Assembly (NCBI RefSeq): GCF_019925205.1
Contig: NC_083561.1
Location: 1,053,217 to 1,117,216 of the forward strand
Origin: Metopolophium dirhodum
Taxonomy: Eukaryota; Arthropoda; Insecta; Hemiptera; Aphididae
Length of the DNA stretch: 64,000 nucleotides
Direction: 5' to 3'
Position numbers and translations under genes: made by a program. Positions 40,301 to 51,782 of this stretch are shown one piece after another (within the stretch, counting starts at the first letter, position 1; the number at the start of each line of letters is the position of its first letter). Under the pieces are notes generated by a model. That model was not told the origin of the DNA and searched no databases. It saw nothing but the letters and a program-made list of their open reading frames with translations.

Positions 40301-40865
40301 TTAAAACAAGGTTCCACGTAAATAGGTTATATATAAATTACTTTATTCACAATAATATCATCAAATATACTTGGTAATATCATAGGCTGACGGACCGTTT
40401 TCGCTCAGAATCGTTTTTCTTATACAATGATATTATATCATTGAATTCAAATTTAACACCATCCATTACAGTGACCCACTTGTAACCTACTGTACAGCAG
40501 AGCGACATCCACTTATCCACCTTTTTGCCTATAATATTAATACCTATCTGTATTATATAGATTAAATTAGGGAATACATTAAAATAATACAAACAAAATA
40601 TTCTGTACCGTCACAATTTTTATTTTTTTTAATTACACAGTTATCAATTTAGTTTATCGAATATAACCATATAGATATATATTATAATTTATAATATGCT
40701 TATAACAATTAACAGATATAATAATAAAATAAATTATTCTGTGCTACAGATATCATATTTTGATACAATAAAAGTTATCATGAAAAATCTCAAAATCGGG
40801 ACCAAACTCAAGTTTTTATGTTATTAAGTGGATATTAATAAATAATAATTAATATTTAATACGTA
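37363..40865. repeat. Giant inverted duplication: 1,715-bp arms, 73-bp loop
   Basis: Left arm 37363-39077 and right arm 39151-40865 are reverse complements. Every pair of matching positions sums to 78228, so there is no net insertion or deletion over the arms, and I found only rare mismatches (for example near 38220 and 38530). Small ORFs are duplicated in mirror image for this reason and are not genes. The loop (39078-39150) is unique. Each arm is made of copies of a dispersed repeat family also found at 36.9-37.36 and 55.76-56.39 kb. Confidence 0.95.
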
Positions 40866-41858
40866 GCTAATAATAGTTGTAAGTAATAAGTAATACCTGA
40901 TAACTGATAAGTGAGTAACTGTTAAATAATAAAGTTTATAAATGCCCGTATGCATAGTAATTTACCAAAATCCAATAAGTGATTGCAACTTTTCTGAAAA
41001 TGGATTGTACTTAAAATAATATTTTAATATATAACACCAGATCGCCAGAATAATGTGAAAGAAATTAATTGTTCTTATAAGTTGTTATTTTATATTAGTA
41101 AATTCCGACCTACCATAAAAGTGTAGAGCGGAGATAATAGGTTAGCAGCAGTACTCAAGCGTTCAAATGATATATTTCCAGTGATTTCATTCAATTTTTA
41201 GTAACTTAACAGGAACGTAGGTAGGTAGTTACTTTTTCGTGTGAAGGCACATATTGGACTTTCGCTCATTTTTTAGTGAAACATGAACGATTATATTTAT
41301 TTTTTTCGTTACTTTATTCTTAAGTATAGGGAATTTTAATAATTTTTACATACTTGTTAAATATAACAGTATTATGCGTTAAAAATAAACATAATAAATT
41401 ACCTATACAATATAAAAAACAATAAATCTTTCTGGATAATAGTCGTAGGTAAGTTGTTAGATACCTATTATAAAATGTCTATAATTAAATTAAATGGATG
41501 CTCGTCAAATCGTACCAACATGTGACTGGGATCTTGAAAACAAAGAAAAAAAAGCAATTATATAATAATATTGTTTTACACTTTTTTACATAAAAATATA
41601 CTATTTAATACATATTAAACCTTGTTTATTTTATTATTAGTCAACTTATATCGTACAATTACCTTTTAATAAAACATTCAATAACTGTAAAATTAATAGA
41701 AACACAATTAATTTATTATGGTACAAAATATCTATACACTTGTTGTAACTACAAAAAAAAGAACCATGTAGGCTAACACATTTTAAATATTAGGTAGCCT
41801 ATCAATGACTGCTACTAGTACTCCCGCAAAATCCCGTGGTGCATTCATATTGATGCTC

Positions 41859-42104
41859 CTAGAATGGCCCGGGTATTGATGATGGGACTGTCACTTCTAC
41901 AGAATCAAAATAATCACCTTCATATCTTTTACTGACAACATACAACAAATCCTCTAATGCAACTACTCCTATATTAAAATTTCAATTTTACTTCAGTGCA
42001 TTTAAAAATATCAATAAAATAATTTTTAACTATTCTTCAAGTAATTTACCTTACCTTTCTCGAGGTGAATGCATGTCTGCAATACTAGTCGGTAGTCCTA
42101 TTTC
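41859..42104 (-). pseudogene. Two-exon gene fragment of unknown origin inside the Helitron-bounded segment
   Basis: Exon A (42104-42055) reads EIGLPTSIADMHSPRE and ends at a good donor (AAAG then GTAAGG). Exon B (41968-41859) follows an AG and reads VVALEDLLYVVSKRYEGD and onward to VPSSIPGPF and a stop. Both look like real protein sequence rather than random AT-rich reading. The phases do not match: exon A leaves two nucleotides but exon B needs one. So either an exon between them is missing or the pair has decayed. I do not recognise the source. It may be a captured host fragment. Confidence 0.35.
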
Positions 42105-42825
42105 CTGTACTTGGTCTGTATGCTACAACCTTCAACGATTTTTAGAATACCTTTAGTATTATTATATTTTCAACACACAATGACATTTATTAAATGTATT
42201 ATTTTTGCCAAAAATGAATTTAAACCAACTGTTGTAGCCTGTAGGTACTTACTAATCCCTAATGGACAATGGAAAAATAAATTAAGTACTTTAACCACAA
42301 TAAAATCACAAATACACCTACCTACTTAATAATATCAACCTACTTCATTGAATTGAATTGAATTGAATAATAAAATACTGTCAAATATAAATTCAAACTT
42401 CCTATATTTGTAATATAATATGTAAACCGTCGTAATTTAAGATTTTTCAAGTGTATGAGCGCCCAGCTCTCCACGGCCTTTATCCTTCTATCTGTTATGT
42501 AAATCGTATGAATAGATATTATTATAATGGTATTTGATTAAAGAATATTTTTGATTTTATCAACAAAAAAATGCTATTTTACATAATTGTATATAAATTA
42601 TTATTATTAATTTTAGTTTAAAGTATAATTAATGGATATTGGATAATAAATAAATAAATTATAATACCTATATAATGTAATTAATTTTAATTATGCTATT
42701 TATATCATTAACTGTTCCTATGTTGGTCAATTAGATCACTAATTTTGAGATCATATAGATCTTTAGGGGAAAATATAAATTTGGTGATCTTAAAGACCGT
42801 ATATATGGATCTAGATGGCCCAAGG

Positions 42826-42953
42826 GGATTTAGTTGACAGGGGAACTAATTGACCCACGAGGATCTAGTTGACCACAGGGGATCTAGTTGACCACAGGGG
42901 ATCTAGATAACCATGGGGATCTAGTAGGACGGGGATCTAGGTGATACGTCACC
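42826..42953 (+). repeat. Minisatellite, unit GGGGATCTAGTTGACCACA
   Basis: Tandem units of about 19-20 bp; two adjacent ones are identical (GATCTAGTTGACCACAGGG). The array ends about 35 bp before the CTAG terminus. A diverged patch with the same unit and orientation lies 12.5 kb to the left. Confidence 0.7.
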
Positions 42954-42989
42954 CTATCCACTGGGGCGAAGCACGCGGATGACAGCTAG

Positions 42990-45479
42990 TAATATATAAT
43001 GACCCAAGAATCAACTCGCACGCAGCCATAATATTAAGGCAATATAAGTTATAACAGAACTTATACCCTATTATACCAGACAATTATAAAAAATAACGTT
43101 GTCTGAGTTTATCAGTAGCTTTTATTAATACCTATATTTATAGTTTATTTTAAAGAAAGTTATCAATATTATAAACCTAAATAACAAAAAATTAAAAATT
43201 ATAATTAAACTATGATAAGCAACTTTTTACTAAAATAAAAGCTTTTGACTAACTGAAACATACTATATTTTTTAATATTTTTATGTGTAATGAATAATGT
43301 TACCTTTAATATATTACAATAATGTAATAACTAATAAGTAACGAGTAATAACTGGGAATTAAATACGAAACAAAATTTTTACTATATTCTACAATCTTAG
43401 ATTTACATAGCCACATAGGTAGGTATTGTGTAAGATAGAGAAAATTATATAACCGAGGCAATATCTTTAATAAATTATTTACATACTTAAATTCATGTTC
43501 AAGTAAGTTAGAGTCAATATTACATTAGCTGCTACATGGCTACCTATATATTCCGATTGTGTATTTTACATTTGTACTAAAATTGAAAGGATTCTAAAAA
43601 TATATTCTAAAATGTGAGTATAATAGGGTTTTTATTAAAAGCTAATATACAGATAATAGGTAAGTACTTAATACTTACGCCACTATTAAATTAAAACTGA
43701 AAGTATTAATTCAATTTTTTTTTTACAAATTTTTTATAATTACATAATAATATATTTATACACTGTACCTACATAAAAATATTAAATATTATATAGAACT
43801 AAAACTGGAGTAGGTAATGTTTTGAACAAATGAAGACTAGTCACTAGTCATCAACCAGAAAATGAGTAAAAAAAATTATGTATGTAGATATAAAAAAATT
43901 ACTTTAAAAATAATATATGCTCAAATAGGTGTTTTAATATTTACTATTTCAGTATCAGTAACTACATACTATTTAAACTAAAGCATTCGTAAAATAAAGG
44001 TCTTGCAAATTCATTAATTTTTTATTTCACTAATGAAATTTTGTTTGTACATATTTTTAATAGTATAAGTTTTTATTATAAATTTAAAATAATGCAACAA
44101 ATATATAAAAAGTATTTTTGTTTTAAAATTGGTACACTTACAAACCATACACAACACATACATTTATATATAATAAAAACTGAAAGAAGTTATAATTGAA
44201 ATAGTTCTTTGAGCACTTCATATTAATTATATACATATAAATAAATATTGGATAGATTCATATATTTATAAATTAAAATCAAAAATGATTAATTCACCAC
44301 TAATACCAAGAAACTTATGCTAAAATATACTTATACTTGACATTTTCACCTTTTAAAAAAAAAAATTTCTCTAATCTCTGACTAAGGATTTATACAAATT
44401 GTTCATTGTTAACCTTACCAAACATAATAGTGCACACACTGTGACAAAATCTTAAACAAATATAACATTTAATTTACTCTAAGTAACAACATACTCCACG
44501 TTTTAAATTTAAAAATTGTAACAAAGATAATATTATGTTGTTAAGAGATGTAGTAATGTATTTTTACTGTTAAATGATAATTATTAGTATTTTGTATATA
44601 TTTTATTGAAGGAAATAATAATTATCTAACATTATTTATATTCATATATTTACAAACAAAATTAAAATTATAAACGTTGAGATTTATAATTTACATGTTA
44701 TGAATCACAATTTGTTTAATGGCCTTTATAGATTTGTGGGTCACAGTTCATGATCTCCTGAGACCTTAGTAGTTATAAGGAAATTTAAGATAATTTATTT
44801 ATTCATTACTGGCAATGATATTAGCTATTAAAATAGTAAGCGGAGCTGTTATACTAAAAATGTAATATAACATAAACACTTAAAAAGAATAAAAAATTAT
44901 ATATGTGGTATTTCAAAGTTGCAAAATGATTATTTAATATTTATATTACAAAATCTGAAGTTTAATTATAAAATTAATACTGTATTACCCCATTATGTAA
45001 GTGCACACTAAAAAAAAAATAAAAAATATTTTTGATTTATGTCAAACAATATTTATATTTGAACTTTTGTACAGTTACATATAAGACGTAAAAAAAGAAG
45101 AAAATTCAAAATTTAAAATATGATCATCTAATAATTTTTTCTACAAAATATTATAACTTTATTATAACAAAAAAATTTTAATATCCCAATTATTATCTAT
45201 TATGGGTTTAAGTAACTGAATATAATATCAACGTTTTAGTTTTACCTTTGAGTTAATTATTATAATATATAATATCTGTGTACAATAAAAACAAAATTAA
45301 TTAGACAGACATGAAATATCTGATCACGTTACATTTTGAGTGACAACTGGTACCAATTTTTCTGGAATTAGAGATTGCTAAAAAAAAATATTGATTATTT
45401 TACATAGATGTATGTATGATTTTAACTATAATAAATAAGTAAACAAATTTCCTAGTCCCACCTCCTCACCATTTAATAA
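42990..45479. other. Intergenic and RER1 3' flank
   Basis: Very AT-rich; nothing recognised. The RER1 3' UTR should occupy the right end: an ATTAAA overlaps the stop region and an AATAAA lies at 45158-45163 on the minus strand. Confidence 0.5.
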
Positions 45480-48238
45480 TCATTTAGCTCTAATCACCTT
45501 TCCACTCTCATCATGACCTTGATATTTGGGTTTACTGTGAGTGAATGGTAAGTATCTGTATCTGATCATATGCTGAAAAATAGAAAATAAAATAACATTA
45601 GAAATTTAAAAATCACACATATTGCTTATTATTATTTAGATAAGACACAGTTTATAATTTATATACAGTATATAATACCTGTATTTATAATCAATGCTAC
45701 AACCAAATTTAAAAAAAGTACAAGAATGTCACAGGTTACTTAGCAATTGTCTATCCAAATAACAAATATGCAAAATATTAAATAACCAATAAAAGTTGTC
45801 TAAAGTGCGATTATTTGTTAAAATATATATGAATAACAGAAAAGTTAGTGTTAAGATTGAATAGCTAATAAGTTTAGTCTCATTATACTTCTTTTAAATT
45901 AATTAATTAACAAAGCATCAATTATAATATAAATGTATACTATTTAAAATTTAAATGTTAAGTATTAAGGTATTGGGTAGTACTAGATGTACTCCCAAAT
46001 ACATTCAATAAGAACAAGTTAACTTAACAAAAACAATATTGCGACTACATGAATAAGTTTGGGCCTACCGGTTAGGATAAACCGGTTTATCCCATCTCAT
46101 ACAAGACAGAGACATTCTCATAGCATTTAATTTTAAAATACAAAATATTTAATTTATTTCTTACCATTATTTGACGTTTCATTGTTATACAAAATAGAAC
46201 AATAAAGTATAAGACAAGAATGGGCCAAAATACAGGAACGTCAAAAAATTGGAAAAACGTCAAAAATATTGACAGTAATGTAGATTTTATTACCGAGTAC
46301 CAAAATTTAAATTCAGGTAGTCGGCGAATAAATGGTCTGAATTCTTCATTTGCTCGTGTAGGCAACGATGGGCCAGAATCATCTAAATTAACATACAATT
46401 TTTTTGATTTTTTTAAATATAATATTACTATTGTTATTTAAGCAATAAATAAAACTCAACAAAAATTACCTTCAAACTCGTCCATAGCTGGATCTATTTT
46501 TGGTGTAAGGAATGCAATAAATAAATTTAAATGGTATATACCCAGTGCGTATGTAATTATGTACCATCCCTAAAAAACATAAGTAATATCATTTCAATAA
46601 ATTATTCAACAATAAGCAAAAATAATTTAGGTATCTAGTACCAACAATGAAATATTAATTTCTGAATCCCACCAAATAAGTTAATATATCTATATTAAGC
46701 AACTATAACTACCTATCCCATAAGTATATTATAAGAATATAAATATATAATATTTTAGAGTTTTAACCTACCAATATTTTTTAAAACAAGATATTTTTAA
46801 CCTCAGTAAAAAATGAGAATTATCAATAAAAACATTGTAGCATTTATGCATACAAACTTAACAACAATTGTAATATTACCTGTAACATAATTATTCTTAT
46901 CATAAATAAAATAATGAATACAAGTGCTCCTATCCATCTGGCTGTTCGAAATGGTGTGATGTCATCAAGAAATTTTTGTAGCTTCTGTAAAAACAATATA
47001 AATTTGCTAAAAATATTTTTATATTATTATATAAGTAGGTAATACAATTTATATAAAATTAATTATTGTCAGTATAAAAGAATGATTTTAGATGAAAATA
47101 TTAAACTCAAACACGAATAAGATTATTGTTTTAAACTGAAAAATATATATTACTTAGTATTTATCATTTAAGTACCATTAACTACATTTTTTTAAATAAT
47201 ACGTAACACTTTTTTCCATTGAATTCCCTAATATAAAGTTGTAAAATGTATCAACATTTTGAGCCCAAATAATATTTGCTGAAATATTTTTAACTTTATA
47301 CATATTAGTGATTTTGAAAAATAAAAGTTTCTTATTAGTTAAAAACAGACTTTACTTTTTATTGTAGCAAAGAAAATTTAGCTTTCCAAATTAATATGAT
47401 TTTAAAATTCAAAACTGTAATTTGAACCAGTCTTACAATTATAATAGAAAATACAATTTAGAAACAAAAAATGTTGAATACTACTTAAAATATTTGTATA
47501 ATATGATATTTCAGCAAACATAAAATAGTTTTGAATATGTTTTATTATTAGTTATTATTATTTATAATCAGGCCTGGCTCAATGAGTAGGCGACATAGGC
47601 CCACGCCTAGGGCGGCACTTATAAGCAGTACTTTAGTAAGATGGCTGCATTTTAAAAATACTGATAATATTAAATTGTTAGGCGCGGCAAAATTTGATTT
47701 TACATATTTCACTATTTTTGCTTGAGCCGGTCCTGTTTATAATCAAGATTAAATTTTAATAAATAATAACATAATAATATTATCTAAAATTTAAAATAAT
47801 TATTTAATACATAGGTATAGAACAACAAATTCAAAATGATTAAATAATTGATATTAAATCTAGTTGATATAATAATATTTGGGTTAATCATCTAATTATA
47901 AGTTATATGTAAAAACACTTTGATTAGGAAAAAGTTGCAAGCATACAATTAGTTAGAGCACTAAATTACATTTTTTCAGTCTAATAATGTCATAATTTAA
48001 ATATTTTGCAGTTTGATAATATTTAAGTAATTTCTATTAATTTGAATAATAAAGTTTATCAAATATAATTCTCCAATACTGTATACTCTTATAACTGTTT
48101 TTTTTTTTTTAAGAAATCTATAGTATACCAATTTATATTACATGATAATAATACAATATTAAATACCTGAGATAAACGAAGGAAAGCCAATGAAACTGTG
48201 CTTTGCTGGGTACTAGAATCATTTGTAAAGTCTTGCAT
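45480..48238 (-). CDS. Rer1: RER1, Golgi-to-ER retrieval receptor, complete, 5 coding exons, 195 aa
   Basis: Coding exons: 48238-48167, 46984-46880, 46569-46470, 46382-46165, 45572-45480, phases consistent, 588 nt including the stop. Length is almost that of animal RER1 (about 196 aa). Recognisable family stretches are the [12 protein letters not shown] segment, [17 protein letters not shown], the LPEFKFWYS segment before the second hydrophobic pair, and the tail [16 protein letters not shown]. Four hydrophobic segments are visible, as expected for this protein, which cycles between the cis-Golgi and ER and retrieves ER membrane proteins and unassembled subunits through COPI. Upstream of the ATG there is a clean acceptor (exon begins at 48272), so the 5' UTR is split and the first exon lies further right, probably in the CpG-rich block at 49.56-49.75 kb. 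Intron 1 carries a hAT MITE with target duplications and the 5'-UTR intron carries another MITE. Confidence 0.96.
47569..47735. mobile_element. hAT MITE, 167 bp, in RER1 intron 1
   Basis: Ends CAGGCCTGGCTCAA and TTGAGCCGGTCCTG form imperfect 14-bp inverted repeats. The perfect 8-bp duplication TTTATAAT flanks both sides (47561-47568 and 47736-47743), which defines the borders. Non-coding. Confidence 0.9.
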
Positions 48239-48401
48239 TTTAGACTAGAAGTTCACTTCAAATTTCAAATATCTGTAACAAAAATAAGTAAAATGTAAGT
48301 ACCAATTTAAAAAAAATATGTATCCAACTAGGAGTATATATTTTAAATTCAAACTAAAGAAAAGATTACATTTACAAATATAATACAAAATAGTGATGAA
48401 T

Positions 48402-48570
48402 TATACTCTTCCAAATAAGAACGCACCGGGCGGCACACGAAAACTGGTCGAGACATGCGCATGTCCCGACAGTTTCAGCCGCTATTATTAATTTTGTGGT
48501 AGGTGCGTGTTGCTGGTCGCCTCTGATAACGCTGCGTGATGTGGTGCGTTCCTATTTGGTAAAGAGTATA
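48402..48570. mobile_element. MITE, 169 bp, in the RER1 5'-UTR intron
   Basis: TATACTCTTCCAAATAAGAA then CGCACC at the left is mirrored by GGTGCGTTCC then TATTTGGTAAAGAGTATA at the right (about 27 bp, one small gap). It is flanked by TA, suggesting a TA-target element. The core has an inner palindrome GACATGCGCATGTC and is GC-rich. Confidence 0.8.
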
Positions 48571-49555
48571 TAGTCTTTACTCAAAATCATTTTTCAACAA
48601 CTCCTTGTAAATATAACACGATATAACAATAAGTGACTGTAATATACCTAGTTCAAGATCAGTGACAATATCATCTCCACAGCTAACAAGTAATGAATAG
48701 GACATGCATATATTAAATGCAGTTAATGTTCTGAGATCAAATTGTGGTAAACTGAAGTAAATTATTAAACCAGTTACTATGCTACTTACTAAGCTACCAA
48801 TAAGTACTTACAATGCAACTTATGACCAATCCATTGCTTTATTATCAATAGTAATTAGGATATCATTAGGTAGGTAATTGTTAACCAATGAATTAAATTA
48901 CCATTTGCAATATGAATCAATTGGAAAAAATGTATCAATGATACATTAAAATACATTTATATTCATGCCAGAAAAATGAAAAATATGTAACTAGGATTTG
49001 ACAATTTTTCTAGACAAGTATTTTTAAATTCTTCAAATGAACGTGTTTCCTATTATAATCTGTAGATACATTATATTATAGGATCACTTCAAGAGTATAT
49101 TTTTAGCATGACAAGACAGCTGCCTATATAAATGTAAACAGTCGAATAGAATAAAATAAAAACCCATAGGTATTAAGTGCTCACACTCAGGTGGTTGTGT
49201 ATATAAATCGGTATTCTACAGTTATTCTACAGTTATTGGTGGAGATTGTCGCCATTTCAATAGGTCTCAATCGTACATAAATCATACTCACATTTTAACT
49301 GTGTATTGGTGACAATCTCGCGTTTATTTAATGCGAACATAGGACTACGGTTTTCGTTTTGCAAACCATCATCTCGGTGCTGATAATTGGAATACACAAA
49401 TCAACAAATGCCACCAATGATTAATTCCACATGCCTGACAAGGAGCGGTTTACCAGTGTCCCAGCGTTTACGACCAAACATTCGATCACTCAGGACAACG
49501 TGTTATTCATGTATAAATATTTATAATTTAAACTATATCGTAATTACTAATCAAG

Positions 49556-49765
49556 AACCAATTTATTAGACGGCTGCGCGAGCGGTGGCAATCGCCAGTC
49601 GGCAAGATGAAGAAAGTAAAATTCGTTTGGGGCTGTTCATCAGTCGTCACTGATAACGTGATAATATTCCGGTTGCGTGGACTATTGTGAGTGCTCGCAA
49701 CCACCGAACGAGTGACAGCTGACGCGCCGTTTACTCCATGAAATAATTTTAATTTCAAATGGCGG
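49556..49765 (-). promoter_or_regulatory. CpG-rich block, candidate RER1 promoter and first exon
   Basis: CpG-dense DNA about 1.3 kb upstream of the RER1 start codon, where the split 5' UTR predicts a first exon. A CAAATGGCGGC motif, a match to the YY1/Pho-type site found in housekeeping promoters, is at about 49.758 kb. No other gene is seen nearby. Confidence 0.45.
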
Positions 49766-49944
49766 CAATAAAAATTAATCCTTTATTTGTATCCGTTTGC
49801 ATCACGGACTTCTATTATACATAGCCTATAGCCACATAGGATTGAAGATAGTGTAAAAGTCTGTGGTTTATATCAATATACAGTGATCAAAATCAAAATC
49901 AATTTAATGAAGAAGAAATAAAAATATTTAAGAAATAAAGAAAA

Positions 49945-50760
49945 ATACTGTTCGAACCAGCTGGGGCTTGCATCCGAATTAACCAAAACCAGTAACACCC
50001 CGTTAAAAAATCGAACCCCCGAGGCCCCGAAACCCGAATAAAACATTCTGGTTAACCCGGAACCCGAATAATTTATTATTTCACAATCTTCGTATTGTGA
50101 TACAATATAATTTTGTATATTAAATTTTATTTGGTTAGTTCGATTTTGTACTTAATAGTTTATTGTTTGTTTAATAATAACAATATTAGGACATTTTACA
50201 ATAAATTGCAGGTAAATACTATAAAAATGTTCTTAAAATAATTAGTCTAGAAAATTAAATTTTATTCTATCATTTGGTTCTAATTAAATCGAATTGTCCG
50301 ATATTAAATTATTTAAATGATAATTTATTACTTTATTAATATAAAATAAATCCAAATTGAAAATATAGCCAATAGCAATATAAAATATTGACATGGTGAC
50401 GTGTTTGGTATGGTGTCAACAACTAAATTATGTATTGAATATTGACAGTGACCAAATAATATTAATGTAAAATGTATAGTAGGTATTTGCAGTGCCAATT
50501 GCCATAGGTAACTTTTTTTTGGAAGGGGGAGGGGGCTAAACATTATAAATAGAAAAAATCTTATAAAAATAACAATATACATTTTTTTTCTGAATTACTC
50601 TACAGGTGCAATATATTAATAATATATTAATAATATATTATATATTCAATAATCAATATATTAATCAGAATAATAACGTTTCTTGACGTTTTAACATTTT
50701 TTATTCCGCTGATTGAACACCCCAATACATCCAGCATCCAAAACCCGAAACCCTTATAAG
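49945..50760. repeat. Degenerate AACCCGAATAA-type repeat region
   Basis: The left part (49.95-50.07 kb) has CCCGAAACCCGAATAAAAC and related motifs; the right part (50.71-50.76 kb) has AAAACCCGAAACCC. AT-rich DNA lies between. It may be one decayed element, but the borders are not clear. Confidence 0.35.
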
Positions 50761-50793
50761 TTATGACAATAATATAATAATTATAATATAATC

Positions 50794-51717
50794 CAGGGCT
50801 TGAAATTTAGGTTTCGGTTTCGATTTTGTGTACCGGTTTTGAAATTTTACGATTTCAGTTTCAACTTAGCGATACCGGTATTAAGAAATTTCGGTTTTGG
50901 TTTCGGTTTTGAATACCGGATTCTAAATTTTTCAGTTTCAACTGAGCAATACCGGTATTAAGAAATTTCGGTTTCGGTTTTGTATACCGGTTTCTAAATT
51001 TTTCGGAAACGTATTTCCTAGCAAAGACTTGAAATTATAATTGAATGTTTTTATTATACTTAATTACTTGATAAGATTTTTTAATTATTTAATAATAATT
51101 TATATCATTACTATTAATAAAGCAACTTATAATTTTGCGAATAATGAAATAATTATCAACATTTTAATCATGATCTCAATTTTTAATTTTTTTTTTTTAT
51201 TGATCTTAAACTATGGCCATTAGCTGTACCTAGTGGTTTGTTTGTGGGTTGTTAGTGTCGGTAGGGGAAGGAACACGTGTGTGTTGGGTTTGGCAGAATT
51301 TTTGATTGGGCACCCATAGGTATCTGCCATGCCCGGGTGGGGGATGGCGGCACTTGTTCTCCGGACACCGTGACTTGCACGGAGAAAAATGCCGCCCGGT
51401 GGTCGAGGATCGAACTCGGACCGGCTGTGCCGAATCCGTCGCGTTAGACCGCTCGGCCACCTCGTCCCCGCTCAATTTTATTATAAGTATTAATTATGCG
51501 TATCAATGAAATGTACGTATTTAAAAACACGTCAATTAAAAAAAAAATAACGGTTTCCAATTTTTTCAGATTTCGGTTTTGAATTTAATAGCCGGTTTCC
51601 AATTTTTTACGGTTTCGATTGTGAATTTAATACCGGTATCCAATTTTTTTCGGTTTCGGTTTAAAAACGGTTTATACCGGTTTCTGAAATCTGTTTTGAA
51701 AACGGTTTCAAGCCCTG
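50794..51717. mobile_element. CAGGGCTTGAAA-ended hAT-like element split by a SINE
   Basis: It begins CAGGGCTTGAAA and ends TTTCAAGCCCTG, a 12-bp perfect inverted repeat. Inside are quasi-simple runs of TTTCGGTTTTG and ACCGGT. The flanking 8 bp do not match, so the target duplication has decayed or was absent. The SINE at 51184-51470 sits within it, giving a clear order of insertion. Confidence 0.65.
51184..51470 (-). mobile_element. tRNA-headed SINE with 9-bp target duplication
   Basis: On the minus strand the head carries an A box TGGCCGAGCGG and a B box GAGTTCGATCC, both internal Pol III promoter elements, in a Ser/Leu-like tRNA framework (51470 to about 51397). An unrelated body of about 190 bp follows and then an A-rich tail. 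CTCAATTTT flanks both sides (51175-51183 and 51471-51479). The acceptor stem does not close, so this is not a working tRNA gene. Confidence 0.85.
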
Positions 51718-51782
51718 TATTATACCTATCTCTCGCGTATATTATTATTATGACGCACTTACCATAATATAGTTATAATATA

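Larger units (their letters stand above)
28023..42989 (+). mobile_element. Helitron-bounded segment of about 15 kb (candidate large, gene-carrying Helitron)
   Basis: The left end reads TCTATACTATAAAAGC after a host A, followed by a stretch with AAAACGGCTTGACCGATT and then GATAATCCACCGG, the usual layout of insect Helitron 5' ends. The right end has GGGGCGAAGCACGCGGATG and then ACAGCTAG before a host T, the usual 3' end with CTAG. The expected hairpin is degenerate (GCG/CGC, 3 bp). No Rep/helicase gene is visible, so it would be non-autonomous. Between the ends lie the FLYWCH-MULE-RING gene, the palindrome, two minisatellite patches, a hAT-like element and a gene fragment. The alternative is two separate truncated Helitrons that happen to face the same way. 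Confidence 0.55.

Noticed and set aside
37636..40592. Pairs of identical ORFs (76 and 70 codons) on opposite strands
   Set aside because: They are mirror images created by the inverted duplication of non-coding repeat DNA.
42826..42953. CRISPR-like array from regularly spaced repeats
   Set aside because: Units are contiguous, imperfect and without unique spacers; it is a minisatellite in a eukaryotic genome.
28023..42989. Autonomous Helitron with Rep/helicase
   Set aside because: No rolling-circle HUH motif or helicase motif was seen in any frame of the segment; only a possible ORF start remains.
51397..51470. tRNA-Ser or tRNA-Leu gene on the minus strand
   Set aside because: The A and B boxes are good but the acceptor stem does not close and the sequence runs on into a SINE body with tail and target duplications.
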